Below, piece after piece: positions 8,761 through 18,663 of a DNA stretch of 64,000 nucleotides. The position numbers were made by a program, and so were the translations under genes. Each line of letters opens with the position of its first letter. Position 1 is the first letter of the stretch. The notes beneath the pieces were generated by a model that was given only the letters and a program-made list of their open reading frames with translations, ran no database searches and had not been told where the DNA came from. This DNA comes from Methanobrevibacter millerae (GTDB lineage: Archaea; Methanobacteriota; Methanobacteria; Methanobacteriales; Methanobacteriaceae): contig NZ_CP011266.1 in assembly GCF_001477655.1 (NCBI RefSeq), positions 1,844,001 through 1,908,000 on the forward strand, read 5' to 3'.

Positions 8761-10536
8761 ATGAACTATAAAAAAATAGCTGTAGTAATATTATTGTCAT
8801 TGGTAATATTTTCTACAGCCAATGCCATTTATGCAGAGGATAAGGAGTATAGTATTATCGATGCATTAATTGACCTTACCATTCAGGAAGACGGACTGCT
8901 CCATGTAAACGAAAGCTACACCTATTCTTTTGAAGGTACTTTCAATGGAGTTTATAGGGATATTCCACTAAAAGATGGAGAAAGTATTGATAATCTGAAT
9001 GTTTATATTGATGGTGCTTATGGAAGCTATGAAGTATCTGAAAAGAACAACAAAAAACATGTGAAAGTTTACTTATGGGCCGATAAAGCGCACACTCAAA
9101 AAATTCATGACCAGAAGGTGAAAGTTACCTATTCTTATGACATGAAAAATGTCGTTACAATATTTAACGATGTAGGGTCATTACAGTACAAAATATGGGG
9201 CAGTGAGTGGGATTGTGAGGTTAAAAAAATAACTGCAAATATCCATCTGCCGGGAGATAAGAACAATATTTATTATCTGAACCCCGAATATTACAATTTA
9301 AGCGATTCAATTAATGGAAATACCATACATGTTGAGACAACTTCAATACCAAAGGGAGAATTCTACGAATTGCAGGTACTGATGCCACTTGATGATTTTT
9401 CAAATGCAACATATGCAAAGCATGTAAACAGTGATGCCAAAGAGCAGATTATGCAAAAGCAGTCCGATTATAAAGGCGGAGTTAGCTTTTGGGGAAATAT
9501 ATTTAACATATTATCTGCACTTTGCTTTATATCTCCGCTATCCTTAATTTTTGTATATTTAAAATACGGAAGAGAACCTAAAGTTGACTATCATGGAATA
9601 TATGAAAGAGAATTGCCAAGTGATGATCCTCCTGCCGTAGTTAATGCAATACTTAATAGATCCAGCATTGGCGAGCCCAACATGAAGGGTTTTGAAGCCG
9701 CAATTATGGATTTGATTGACAGAAAAGTCTTTAAAATACACATTGAAGAGGCAGAACATACTGATGATTTGGTATTGGAATTTGATGATAGCAAATATGA
9801 AGAATTGTCCATTACTGATAAAAAAGCATATGACCTTTTAAAAACATTTAGCGATGGAAATATGCTTAATGTATCCAGACTTTCGTCCAAATTGAATAAT
9901 GAATATAACGGCAAATTATTTAAAGAAAAATTGGATGACTGGAAGGAAAGTGTAAAAAATCAACACATAGGTCAGATTTCAGAATACTTCAATGACACAG
10001 GAACATCAATATCTTATGGGTATACATTTGGAGGACTGGCAATTGCAGTGATATTATTCATAATATCCCTTTTTTCAAAACATCCTGCATCATGGACTTT
10101 AACAATTGCCTCAATATTTTTAGGAGTTATTGCACTTGCAATCTCATTTATACCTGAAGACATTTTTGGAAAATGGACTCCTGAAGGCCGCGTCTACTAT
10201 CTCAAATGGATGAACTTCAAGAAGTTTTTAACAGATAACAGTTTAATTAAAGAACACCCCCCAGAATCAATAGTTGTTTGGAACAAGTACCTTGTTTATG
10301 GAACTGCTCTTGGAGTAGCAGATAAGGTTTACGAATCCATGAAACTTCATGAACCTAGAGTTGCTGATGATGACTATTACTATGGCGACTTGTATATGTT
10401 CCACTCATACTCCGGTTTGATAATGCTTGAAAGTGCATTCAACAATGGAATATCAGCAGCAAACCCTTCATCAGATGGTGGTGGATTCGGTGATATCGGA
10501 GGAGGTTCCGGTGGTGGAGGTGGAGGAGCTTTCTAG
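8761..10536 (+). CDS. DUF2207 domain membrane protein
   Basis: 591 aa. A signal peptide covers residues 1-25 (ending near ANAIYA). A long extracellular beta-rich DUF2207 domain follows, with GTFNGVYRDIPLKDGE near 59-74. One membrane helix lies near 246-267 and a second pair near 420-465. The protein ends in a glycine run (GGGSGGGGGGAF), a hallmark of this family. It is probably made with LemA as a two-gene unit. Its function is not known; it may act at the cell surface. Confidence 0.88.
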   Translation: MNYKKIAVVILLSLVIFSTANAIYAEDKEYSIIDALIDLTIQEDGLLHVNESYTYSFEGTFNGVYRDIPLKDGESIDNLNVYIDGAYGSYEVSEKNNKKHVKVYLWADKAHTQKIHDQKVKVTYSYDMKNVVTIFNDVGSLQYKIWGSEWDCEVKKITANIHLPGDKNNIYYLNPEYYNLSDSINGNTIHVETTSIPKGEFYELQVLMPLDDFSNATYAKHVNSDAKEQIMQKQSDYKGGVSFWGNIFNILSALCFISPLSLIFVYLKYGREPKVDYHGIYERELPSDDPPAVVNAILNRSSIGEPNMKGFEAAIMDLIDRKVFKIHIEEAEHTDDLVLEFDDSKYEELSITDKKAYDLLKTFSDGNMLNVSRLSSKLNNEYNGKLFKEKLDDWKESVKNQHIGQISEYFNDTGTSISYGYTFGGLAIAVILFIISLFSKHPASWTLTIASIFLGVIALAISFIPEDIFGKWTPEGRVYYLKWMNFKKFLTDNSLIKEHPPESIVVWNKYLVYGTALGVADKVYESMKLHEPRVADDDYYYGDLYMFHSYSGLIMLESAFNNGISAANPSSDGGGFGDIGGGSGGGGGGAF

Positions 10537-10556
10537 CTTCCCACCATTTTATTTTT

Positions 10557-13500
10557 TTAATCTTTTTTTGCAGAAACAGTTATTTTATTTGAAATTTGAG
10601 CATTTTCATACTGTGATGTTATTATATACTCGCCAGCCATCAGATTAATGTTTAATTTAGCCGTTCCATTTGAATCAGTGAGTCTTGTATAGAATACGCC
10701 ATTAATATTAAATGTAACACCAACATTTTTCAATGGATTGCCCTTGCCGTCGACAAGTTTTGCTTTGAATTGTGTTCCATCCAGATATGTCATGCTGATA
10801 TCACTGGCAGTTAAAACAGGCAATACTGTAATGTTATATGACATCATTAATCCTGTTAATGGGTCTGTAGCAGTCAATATATACTCACCAGGGTTTAAGT
10901 TAATGTTAAGTCTAGCTGTTCCATTTGCATCGGTTGTCCTGTTGTAGAATACACCGTTGATGTTCATTGTAATATCTACATCAGAGATAGCTTTGCCCGT
11001 ACCATCAATCAGTGCGATATAGAACTGTGATTCGTTTCTGAAGTACTTGACAAGGTTTTGTGCAATTAAAGTAGGCAATACAGTAATTTTATTTTCAACA
11101 GCAATGCCGTTGAATGATGTTCTTATTGTGTAGTTACCAGGATTTAGGTTGATAGCTATTCTGGCCGTACCGTTTTCATCACTTACTCGATTATATTTGA
11201 CACCATTAACATCAAAGGTTACGGTTTCATTAGCTACACCAACATCCGCTTCAAACTTGGAATCATTCTTATATATTTTAACCAAATCCTGCGTATAAAT
11301 AGCTAAATCCTTAGTATAGACTTTTAAAGATGTAGTCATATTTTTTAGTGCCAAATCTTTCCATACATCATCTGTTTTCATGAAAACAGTATCTTTAGCA
11401 TAATGTTGTCGTGAATTATTAAAGATAGGGACAGACTTTTTAGTTATTTCTACTGTAAAATTATCCCCCAGATTTATTGGAATTTCATCTGTTAATTTTA
11501 CTGTATGGAAACCATAATAAGACCCTGTTCCATTTTGCACATGTTTTAATTCATTATTTACATAAATGTTAAGCACATAAGGTTCACCATCATATTTAAA
11601 GTATGTTCCAACCCCACTTATTAATTCAGTCTTTTGGGATTGATATGTGATTTTATAAGAAACATTCTTGCCAAACATATCATCGAAGAATATCATATTC
11701 CCGCTTAAATCCGTTTGATAATTTCTTGCGTATTTTTCAGTATTTTCAATGATAAATCCTACTGCATAACTTAAATTTAGAAAACTTACGTCATAATAAG
11801 ACAGATAGATATATCCTTTATCCCCATTTTCAAAACCAAAATTATCTTTTAGTATCCATGCACCATCTCCTGGAGGAGTAGTTAAGAAATTTTCTTTGGG
11901 ATAATTATCATCCCACCCCACAACAGAAACGACATGTGTCCTTTCATTTAATAAATTCTGATACTGGGCATGTGTTTTGTTATTATAGTCCGGAGCACCT
12001 ACTGACGAATAATACTCTATTGCCAATGATCCATATTTCATTATGGCTTTTTTAATTTCATCATTATCAGTTAAATTTTTCCTAGGCCCCACAAAGATTG
12101 CATCTTGAATATGAATATTATCACCAGTAAAAAATATTGGTGAAACTTTTGCCATTTCATCAAAAGTATCATTTTTTTCAAAAACAGGCCCTAACCAACT
12201 AAGGATATTTTGAGTTGCATATGGAATATATCCACTACCCACTACATCATAAATACCATATTTCGAATATTGTAACATAGTATCTTTTATATTATTTTCT
12301 GAAAAATCATATTCAATTCCTGTTGATTTGAGTAATGCGGATTCAAGAGCCGCTATTGTTCCAAAAGTCCAACAACTACCATCAATTATTTGATTTTTAA
12401 CAGAACTTATCCATCCCCATTCCCGTGAATCAAATTTTTTTGGCAAATTTACTACATCTATTGAATTATTAATCAGAATTAAACTGATCGGATTTTTACT
12501 AACCACATTGAAAAAGTCAGTTTCATTTAAAATTAGTGAATCATTGTTCAAATTTAGTTCACCCATTTCATAATTAAGAAAAACCCCATGAATTGCTTCA
12601 TTGTTATTTTTAAAATTGCTTCTGTTAACATATAAATTACAGTCATAGGCATAAATAGCATTTTTTGTATTGTTGATGAAGTCTGAATTTGAAATATTTA
12701 AAGTACTTTTATCAAAAAACATTCCCCCACCATTATTTTCTTCATCCATCAATTTATTTGAAATAACGGAAATGTTATAGATATTTGCATTTACATTAGA
12801 TGCATATATTGCTCCCCCATCGAAAGTAGCCGCATTATTAATAAATTTTGAATTATTTATTGTTAAATTACCATGTAACTGAAGCAGAGCTCCGCCAAAA
12901 TTCCCTGTGGAATTGATGAAACTGGTATTGGCAATCAATGTAGTTCCAGGCAAACCATTACCAAACACATCTATAAATACTGCCCCACCATTCTTTACGG
13001 CAGTGACATTCATAAATGTACAATTAATAATTTGCGCAACACTCATTTGACTAAGCAGAATTGCACCAGCACTTTCTGTTGAATGAAGGTTTACGAAATT
13101 TGAATTAACAATTACAGTATTTTTCCTATTATATACTGCTGTAGCGAACTTTGAAGTTGAATTTGAAAATGTGGAATTTACAATTCTGATTCCAGAATTT
13201 TCATCTGCCCCATATAATAATGAATAAGTTAAATTATATGAATCTTTAAATACGCAATTATTAATGGTGGAATGAAAAGAAAAAGAAACTGCTCCGCCAT
13301 TTTCGGCATGATTATTGATAAAAACGCAATTGTTCGCTTCAATCAAATCAATCCTTACTGCACCACCTTGCTTAGCAGAGTTATTTTCGAAAGTGACATT
13401 ATTAAAATTTATCCTATCCTTAGTAAAGATAGCTCCACCATTCTCCTTTGAAAAACCGTTTATTAAGTTAAGATTATTAATATTAATATCACCAATAACA

Positions 13501-13757
13501 TTAAAAATTCTTGCCTGTCCATTACCGTTAATTGTATGTCCATTACCATTAATGGTAAAACCCGTTTTATTGACAACTATTCCACTATTTAACAGATAAT
13601 CCGTGGAATTGTCATAAATATAATCATCAGTTATTTCAATACTGTTGCCGGCATCATTAATTTCTGTCTGAAGACTTGAAAAGTTTCCATCAGCGTAAAC
13701 TGCACTAACAGAAATAAAAAGCACCAGAAAAATAAATAAAATTCTAAATTTTTTCAT
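10557..13757 (-). CDS. Secreted adhesin-like protein: beta-helix, papain-family protease, Ig-like repeats
   Basis: About 1066 aa from ATG 13755-13757; an ATG four codons upstream is an alternative. A signal peptide (MKKFRILFIFLVLFISVSAV) leads into about 400 residues of right-handed beta-helix with repeated GGAIF/GGAV and NNSxFINN units. A C1 (papain-type) peptidase domain follows. It has an oxyanion Gln and nucleophile Cys in VKNQIIDGSCWTFG, His in ERTHVVSVVGWDD and Asn in ILKDNFGFENG. Three Ig-like repeats of about 80 aa form the C-terminus. No membrane anchor or sorting motif is seen. It is convergent with DUF2207. It probably acts in cell-surface attachment or protein processing (inference). 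Confidence 0.85.
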   Translation of the reverse strand: MKKFRILFIFLVLFISVSAVYADGNFSSLQTEINDAGNSIEITDDYIYDNSTDYLLNSGIVVNKTGFTINGNGHTINGNGQARIFNVIGDININNLNLINGFSKENGGAIFTKDRINFNNVTFENNSAKQGGAVRIDLIEANNCVFINNHAENGGAVSFSFHSTINNCVFKDSYNLTYSLLYGADENSGIRIVNSTFSNSTSKFATAVYNRKNTVIVNSNFVNLHSTESAGAILLSQMSVAQIINCTFMNVTAVKNGGAVFIDVFGNGLPGTTLIANTSFINSTGNFGGALLQLHGNLTINNSKFINNAATFDGGAIYASNVNANIYNISVISNKLMDEENNGGGMFFDKSTLNISNSDFINNTKNAIYAYDCNLYVNRSNFKNNNEAIHGVFLNYEMGELNLNNDSLILNETDFFNVVSKNPISLILINNSIDVVNLPKKFDSREWGWISSVKNQIIDGSCWTFGTIAALESALLKSTGIEYDFSENNIKDTMLQYSKYGIYDVVGSGYIPYATQNILSWLGPVFEKNDTFDEMAKVSPIFFTGDNIHIQDAIFVGPRKNLTDNDEIKKAIMKYGSLAIEYYSSVGAPDYNNKTHAQYQNLLNERTHVVSVVGWDDNYPKENFLTTPPGDGAWILKDNFGFENGDKGYIYLSYYDVSFLNLSYAVGFIIENTEKYARNYQTDLSGNMIFFDDMFGKNVSYKITYQSQKTELISGVGTYFKYDGEPYVLNIYVNNELKHVQNGTGSYYGFHTVKLTDEIPINLGDNFTVEITKKSVPIFNNSRQHYAKDTVFMKTDDVWKDLALKNMTTSLKVYTKDLAIYTQDLVKIYKNDSKFEADVGVANETVTFDVNGVKYNRVSDENGTARIAINLNPGNYTIRTSFNGIAVENKITVLPTLIAQNLVKYFRNESQFYIALIDGTGKAISDVDITMNINGVFYNRTTDANGTARLNINLNPGEYILTATDPLTGLMMSYNITVLPVLTASDISMTYLDGTQFKAKLVDGKGNPLKNVGVTFNINGVFYTRLTDSNGTAKLNINLMAGEYIITSQYENAQISNKITVSAKKD

Positions 13758-13884
13758 AATATCAACCATATATTACTAATATTTTATAGAATATTCTTAA
13801 AAAAATTATCGAAACTGTATGATTAATATTCACTATGAAGTACTGTTTTCATCAAAGTAATAAAAAATGTTAAAATAATTAGAA

Positions 13885-13916
13885 AAAAATAATTTAATGA
13901 ATCAAAAAATTGATTC
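13885..13916 (-). terminator. Hairpin terminator after cbf5
   Basis: GAATCAA at 13899-13905 pairs with TTGATTC at 13910-13916 around a four-base loop. On the - strand the stem is followed by a T-rich tract (ATTATTTTTTTC at 13881-13892). It lies 9 nt downstream of the cbf5 stop codon and would end the long L3-to-Cbf5 operon. Confidence 0.6.
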
Positions 13917-13924
13917 GAAAATAG

Positions 13925-14890
13925 TTATTTCCACAATCTTGGATATACACCAGGTTTCATGAATACTTTTGATGTATTTACTACAAAACCACCTTCAGCT
14001 TCAAGAATCTCATCTGTAAAATACAATGAATTTCCTGCACCAACCAATTCACCTTTAAGGGTTTCTATAGCCACAATATCGCCTTTTTTAATGTTATCAG
14101 ACAAATAAGCCACCCCACCGCTTGCAAGGTCTGCCCCATGACAGATTGCATCAACAGCAGAATCCTTTATCACTACTTTCGGCAAATAGTCAGCAGCCCT
14201 CTCCATTGGCATTATTGCTTCACGCAAAAATGATTCATCTCCATCTTCAATGTAGAAATGATATGCATCAGTTACATCCTGTAATGTAACTAAATTTTCA
14301 CGTTCACGAAAAGATCCGACCTGCGTTCTTCTAAGCTCCGCCATATGAGCTCCAACTCCCAAAGCTTCACCAATATTGTGGCAGTATGTTCTTACATAAG
14401 TTCCTGCTTCACATCCTATTCTAAATAAAACATCACGGCCTTTAATTTCATAAATAGTAGAATAGTAAACATTACGTGTTCTTAATTCACGTTTGACGGC
14501 AGATTTAACAGGTGGCAATTGAAAAATTTTACCGGTAAACTCCTCAAAAACACGACGAATTTCACTTTCAGGCACATCAGCATGAAATGTAAGTAAACAC
14601 ACATATTCCTTTGGAGCAGTTAATAATAACTGTATTGCACGGGTTGCATCAGCCAAACCTACAGGTAAAATACCCGTAACTTTAGGATCAAGCGTACCCC
14701 CATGACCAGTTTTATCTAATTTTAAAATTCGTTTTACCCATGAGTCTACTTCATGGGATGTTGGTCCTGAAGGTTTATCTAAATTAATAACTCCATTATT
14801 AATATAATCAGTAATTTCCCTATCCTCAGGTTTACACCCATATTCAGGATTTGTAATGGATTTGGATTTTGTAATTAAATTAGTTTTCAT
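13925..14890 (-). CDS. cbf5: tRNA/rRNA pseudouridine synthase Cbf5 (TruB family)
   Basis: 321 aa. It is the catalytic subunit of archaeal H/ACA ribonucleoproteins and also makes tRNA pseudouridine 55. The TruB motif GHGGTLDPKVTGILPVGL, with catalytic Asp, lies near residues 62-79. The KSAVKRELRTRNVY and CEAGTYVRTYCHNIGEALG segments are also diagnostic. The last 75 residues form a PUA RNA-binding domain, ending VFMKPGVYPRLWK. It is the distal gene of the superoperon, downstream of L14e, as in Methanothermobacter. Confidence 0.95.
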   Translation of the reverse strand: MKTNLITKSKSITNPEYGCKPEDREITDYINNGVINLDKPSGPTSHEVDSWVKRILKLDKTGHGGTLDPKVTGILPVGLADATRAIQLLLTAPKEYVCLLTFHADVPESEIRRVFEEFTGKIFQLPPVKSAVKRELRTRNVYYSTIYEIKGRDVLFRIGCEAGTYVRTYCHNIGEALGVGAHMAELRRTQVGSFRERENLVTLQDVTDAYHFYIEDGDESFLREAIMPMERAADYLPKVVIKDSAVDAICHGADLASGGVAYLSDNIKKGDIVAIETLKGELVGAGNSLYFTDEILEAEGGFVVNTSKVFMKPGVYPRLWK

Positions 14891-14956
14891 GAATTAAACC
14901 TTAAAAAATAGTATAAAAAAATAGTAAAAAATAATGAATAAGTAAAATTATTCATC

Positions 14957-15178
14957 TTATAAATCAGCTAAAGCTGCTTTGATAGAGTCAGCGTCGCCAG
15001 AAACATCGATAGTTTCTTCAGTTGGTTCTAAGTGAGCAATGTTACATCTTCTGTTTTTAACAGCTTCTCCGATAACTTCAACATAGTTTTCGTCGATGAT
15101 TTCAACGATTGCACATTTTTCACCAGCTTCTCTTCCAGCAGTTTTAACACATACTCTTCCTACTTCAATTGATGCCAT
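14957..15178 (-). CDS. rpl14e: 50S ribosomal protein eL14 (L14e)
   Basis: 73 aa, typical of short archaeal L14e. The start is MASIEVGRVCVKTAGREAGE and the KOW-like core continues CAIVEIIDENYVEVIG. It follows cmk so closely that its ATG overlaps the cmk stop codon region. It is an archaeal/eukaryotic-specific large-subunit protein. Confidence 0.94.
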   Translation of the reverse strand: MASIEVGRVCVKTAGREAGEKCAIVEIIDENYVEVIGEAVKNRRCNIAHLEPTEETIDVSGDADSIKAALADL

Positions 15179-15696
15179 TATATCACCTTTAATGTTGTTA
15201 AAATGATTTCTGATACTTCTTCAGGATTGAATGTACCAGTATTAATAATCAAATCATAAATATCCATATTTTTTATATCAATATTATGGATATCCATATA
15301 TCTTAAAGCTTCACTTTCCTCACGAACAATAATTTCTTCGGATGCTACATCTACAGATTTTGATTCCCTTTCAGCAATTCTTTGAGAACGCACATCAAAG
15401 GGAGTTACTAACCAAAGTTTTAAATCAGCTTCAACAAAATAAGCAGATAACCTGCCTTCAACTATTAAATTATCTGAAGATTTAGCGAGTTCAGCTTGTC
15501 TTTTATCAATTTCTTTATCAATATCATCATTACCTTCAGCGAATTCACTAAACTCCAAGACAGACATACCTCTTTCAGAAGCCATCTGTCTAAAAACATA
15601 CCCTGCAGAAATATAAGGAATATCTAACTTTTCACTAAGTAATTCCGCAGTGGTTGTTGTTCCAGTTCCAGCTAATCCACCGAGAGTAATTATCAT
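15178..15696 (-). CDS. cmk: Cytidylate kinase, archaeal type
   Basis: 172 aa. It phosphorylates CMP/dCMP to the diphosphate. The P-loop is GGLAGTGTTTTAELL near residues 6-20. The KLDIPYISAGYVFRQMASERG segment is the nucleotide-binding region, and LIVEGRLSAYF precedes the lid. The gene overlaps the L34e stop and abuts L14e, fitting the conserved L34e-cmk-L14e-cbf5 string. Confidence 0.93.
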   Translation of the reverse strand: MIITLGGLAGTGTTTTAELLSEKLDIPYISAGYVFRQMASERGMSVLEFSEFAEGNDDIDKEIDKRQAELAKSSDNLIVEGRLSAYFVEADLKLWLVTPFDVRSQRIAERESKSVDVASEEIIVREESEALRYMDIHNIDIKNMDIYDLIINTGTFNPEEVSEIILTTLKVI

Positions 15697-15962
15697 TATT
15701 TTCTAGCCTCTTCTTTGAAATGTTTACGCATACATTTAGTACATAAGTACCCACCGTATGGACGGCTAGGTCTTTTACTAGTTTTTGAAAGTTTACCAAT
15801 TTCATATGGACGTCCACGAGGAACTCCATGTAATACAGCACCACATTCAGCACAAACATGCTTAGATGGTTTTTTCTTTTTGTATCTTAAAACATTTTCT
15901 CCACCAGGAGTGTTTTTTCTCATTCTTTTATATGATCTTGATCTAAACCTATTTGCAGGCAT
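15696..15962 (-). CDS. rpl34e: 50S ribosomal protein eL34 (L34e)
   Basis: 88 aa. It has zinc-finger type cysteines in [18 protein letters not shown] and [11 protein letters not shown], and an N-terminus [20 protein letters not shown]. This is the archaeal/eukaryotic L34e signature. It overlaps the start of cmk by one base. A spacer of about 110 bp separates it from the upstream EMC3-like gene. Confidence 0.95.
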   Translation of the reverse strand: MPANRFRSRSYKRMRKNTPGGENVLRYKKKKPSKHVCAECGAVLHGVPRGRPYEIGKLSKTSKRPSRPYGGYLCTKCMRKHFKEEARK

Positions 15963-16080
15963 TTAATCACCTTGATTAATTTAATAAAAAATTTAATAAT
16001 TGTGTAATAGCGTATTCAAAATAGAATACTATAATATATCTATTTCATCATTAATAAATATATAAGATTCAAGGGTTAAA

Positions 16081-16671
16081 TTAGAACCCTTGTTTGAATC
16101 CTAAGAATTTTCTTAAAATTTGACTCATACCAAAAGTACAAATCATATACCATAATAACCAGCCAATACCATATGGAATAGTAGCTTTTCCTCCATATAA
16201 AAATTGACCAATGAAATGCCAAAATGGAGTTAAAGTAAGCCAATAAGCAGGAGCAGGTAAGATTAAAACTAAATTACTGATAATAGAAGTCCTCATCCAA
16301 AAGAAAATTAAAATGATTGGAACAAAAGTAACAAGCATTGGTTTAAAAGATTCCATCATTACTGCATTTTGATTTTTGAGCATTTCTGTTTGTTCAGCTT
16401 GAAGTTTAGCAAGTTCTTTTCCATCCCCTTTCTTTTGAGCTTCCCTCATTCTTGAAGAAAGTTCTCTAGATTTTTTTTGATTTTCATTGACTTTATCTTG
16501 ATCTACTAAATACTTGTTAGCAACAGTAGTAATTAAAGAAACAATAAATGCGATAACTAAAACTGTTAAAGCAGGATTTTGTGGGTTTGGATCCAATGCA
16601 AGAAGTGGATTGAATAATGTATTCAATATATCCAAAACCCCACCACTAAGCATACTAAAAATATCAGCCAT
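16081..16671 (-). CDS. DUF106 membrane protein, Oxa1/EMC3/Get1-like insertase
   Basis: 196 aa from ATG 16669-16671 (MADIFSMLSGGVLDILNTLF), preceded by GGTGA. A GTG three codons upstream lies in the ribosome binding site. Three or more membrane helices are visible: near 30-50 (LTVLVIAFIVSLITTVAN), near 110-135, and near 165-185. A cytoplasmic coiled coil rich in K, E and Q (SSRMREAQKKGDGKELAKLQ) lies between. This layout is the archaeal DUF106 branch of the Oxa1 superfamily of membrane-protein insertases. It sits between secY-adk and L34e, consistent with a role at the translocon. Confidence 0.87.
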   Translation of the reverse strand: MADIFSMLSGGVLDILNTLFNPLLALDPNPQNPALTVLVIAFIVSLITTVANKYLVDQDKVNENQKKSRELSSRMREAQKKGDGKELAKLQAEQTEMLKNQNAVMMESFKPMLVTFVPIILIFFWMRTSIISNLVLILPAPAYWLTLTPFWHFIGQFLYGGKATIPYGIGWLLWYMICTFGMSQILRKFLGFKQGF

Positions 16672-16680
16672 ACTATTCAC

Positions 16681-17238
16681 CTATTTTAAAACTTCTACTA
16701 ATTTTGATATAGTTTTTGGCAAATGATTATCATGATTAGCAATGATTTTTACTGTAGCTCCAGTTAATGTTGCATATGCCATAGAAGCAGCCCTATTCAT
16801 TTCTTGATGTAATTGAATATCACTTGCTTTTTCAACATCACGGGAACGAGTATCATCATTCATTCTTCTGTAAATAATCTCATCAGGATTTGCTTCAACC
16901 ATAATGAACAAGTCAGGTTGTAATTGTTCTAAAACCCAAATAGGAAGACCTGGTAAAAATCCAGAAGGAGTATTGATAGTACAATGAGTATCTACAATCA
17001 CATTATTTTCTTCAGATCTTTCTTTGATTCTTTTAGCAGCTTTAGCTTGAATCTCTTTTTGAGTTTCAGCAGGTAATTTCCTTAAAGCATCTCTATCATC
17101 AACAATTTTTTCTTCAATTGCAAGTTCAGTCATTATGTCCCCATAGTTTAAATGGACATAATCAACTTCCTCAAGAGCTTTATTGAGCACAGTTGTACTA
17201 CCTGAACCTGGAATTCCTGTTAATACTACTAATTTCAA
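16681..17238 (-). CDS. adkA: Adenylate kinase, archaeal AdkA type
   Basis: 185 aa. It interconverts 2 ADP with ATP and AMP. The P-loop is LTGIPGSGSTTVLNKALEE near residues 5-23. DTHCTINTPSGFLPGLPIWV and RMNDDTRSRDVEKASDIQLH match the archaeal trimeric AdkA family. These differ from bacterial adenylate kinases. It lies between secY and the EMC3-like gene in the conserved order. Confidence 0.95.
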   Translation of the reverse strand: MKLVVLTGIPGSGSTTVLNKALEEVDYVHLNYGDIMTELAIEEKIVDDRDALRKLPAETQKEIQAKAAKRIKERSEENNVIVDTHCTINTPSGFLPGLPIWVLEQLQPDLFIMVEANPDEIIYRRMNDDTRSRDVEKASDIQLHQEMNRAASMAYATLTGATVKIIANHDNHLPKTISKLVEVLK

Positions 17239-17269
17239 TTTAATCCCTCTATTAAAAATATGGAGAAGA

Positions 17270-18634
17270 TTAATCTCCTCCTAAAACTTTCCTAAGTAGT
17301 GGATTTGAAGACATTAATTGTTCTTCAGCCATTTCTTCATATAGCTTATGTATAATACCTACAGTAAGCAATACACCGGTACCTCCACCTAAAGCACCAG
17401 TTAAATCTGCAAAGAATGCAATAATACCTACATATAAACCACTTATAATGGTAAGAGCAGGAATATATTTTTTCAAAATTTTATATAATTGACGTTTACT
17501 GCTTCTGAAACCAGGTATTTGGATACCTGAATTGTAAAGTTGTTCTGAAATTTTCTTAGCATTTAATCCACTGATTTCAACCCACAAGTATGAGAATAAA
17601 ACACAACATGCCAAGAAGAATATAGCATATACAATAATATGTATAGGTTCTGTAGCGAACATTCCAATATTATTTGGTGTTGACAATAACCATGCAGCAC
17701 CATTTACAGCTTTACCGTTTTCGATTTGACCTAAAATAGGGAAACCAATTTTTTGGAAAACATTTGCCAAAAGTGTAACGTTTACAAGAAGTGCACTTGT
17801 TAAAATAACTGGCATGTTACTTGCATAAACGAATTTTAAAGGATATTTACCAACAGAACCTCTAATTCTTCCATGTCCTTTTACAGCACCATGTGAAATT
17901 GGAATTTCAACACGGATAGATTCTCCATAAACAACAACCAAGAATACACAAATTGTTGCAATTAATGGAATTAATAATGTGAAATTAGCAGCACCAGCAG
18001 CAATAGATTGTATAAATCCTGGAATAGCACCAGTCATTATTCCATCAGTGCCCGGTAAGAAATTGAATGTTCCAACAAGAATTTGTTGACATACACCAGC
18101 AGCAATGAATAAACCAATACCACTACCGAATCCCCATTTAGAAACAACTTCATCCAAATATATAACTAAAACTGCACCAATTACAAGTTGAAGGAATAAT
18201 ACACCAAGATAAGAATTATCAATTGGTACTAAGTTACCAGTTAATACTAGAACACCCGCCTCAAACATTGTAAAAACAATAGATAACAGTTTTTGAGTAG
18301 CTTGGAAATGAGACTTGTCTTTGTGTGAAGAAAGATCCAAATCTAATAAACCAGAACCGACTAATAACTGCAATACAATTGATGCAGTAACAATAGGACC
18401 AATTCCCAAAGTAAGAATTGAACCGAAACTTCCAGCCATAACTGCCCTTAAAGCTGCAAAGTTATCCACAGCAGCCGGACTTAATCCGTATAAGGGTATT
18501 TGAGTTAAAATGTAATATAATACCAAAATAAGAGCAGTCCATTTAAGTTTTTCATTAAAATCTTCATGATGAACAGGAGATTTTACTTCAGGTAAAAACT
18601 TAAACATTGGCTCCAATACTTCAAGAGATGACAT
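17270..18634 (-). CDS. secY: Preprotein translocase subunit SecY
   Basis: 454 aa with about ten membrane helices. It forms the protein-conducting channel with SecE and SecG/Sbh. The plug region follows the first helix, in ITQIPLYGLSPAAVDNFAAL. Conserved parts are LGIGPIVTASIVLQLLVGSG, YGESIRVEIPISHGAVKGHG and the cytosolic loop GLNAKKISEQLYNSGIQIPG. It follows rpl15 by about 30 nt. No unusual features. Confidence 0.97.
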   Translation of the reverse strand: MSSLEVLEPMFKFLPEVKSPVHHEDFNEKLKWTALILVLYYILTQIPLYGLSPAAVDNFAALRAVMAGSFGSILTLGIGPIVTASIVLQLLVGSGLLDLDLSSHKDKSHFQATQKLLSIVFTMFEAGVLVLTGNLVPIDNSYLGVLFLQLVIGAVLVIYLDEVVSKWGFGSGIGLFIAAGVCQQILVGTFNFLPGTDGIMTGAIPGFIQSIAAGAANFTLLIPLIATICVFLVVVYGESIRVEIPISHGAVKGHGRIRGSVGKYPLKFVYASNMPVILTSALLVNVTLLANVFQKIGFPILGQIENGKAVNGAAWLLSTPNNIGMFATEPIHIIVYAIFFLACCVLFSYLWVEISGLNAKKISEQLYNSGIQIPGFRSSKRQLYKILKKYIPALTIISGLYVGIIAFFADLTGALGGGTGVLLTVGIIHKLYEEMAEEQLMSSNPLLRKVLGGD

Positions 18635-18663
18635 TTTATTCCTCTAAAAATTATAAAGGAAGA

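Noticed and set aside
8761-10536. Glycine-rich C-terminus of DUF2207 as a collagen-like or repeat-expansion artefact
   Set aside because: A Gly-rich end is a normal feature of this family.
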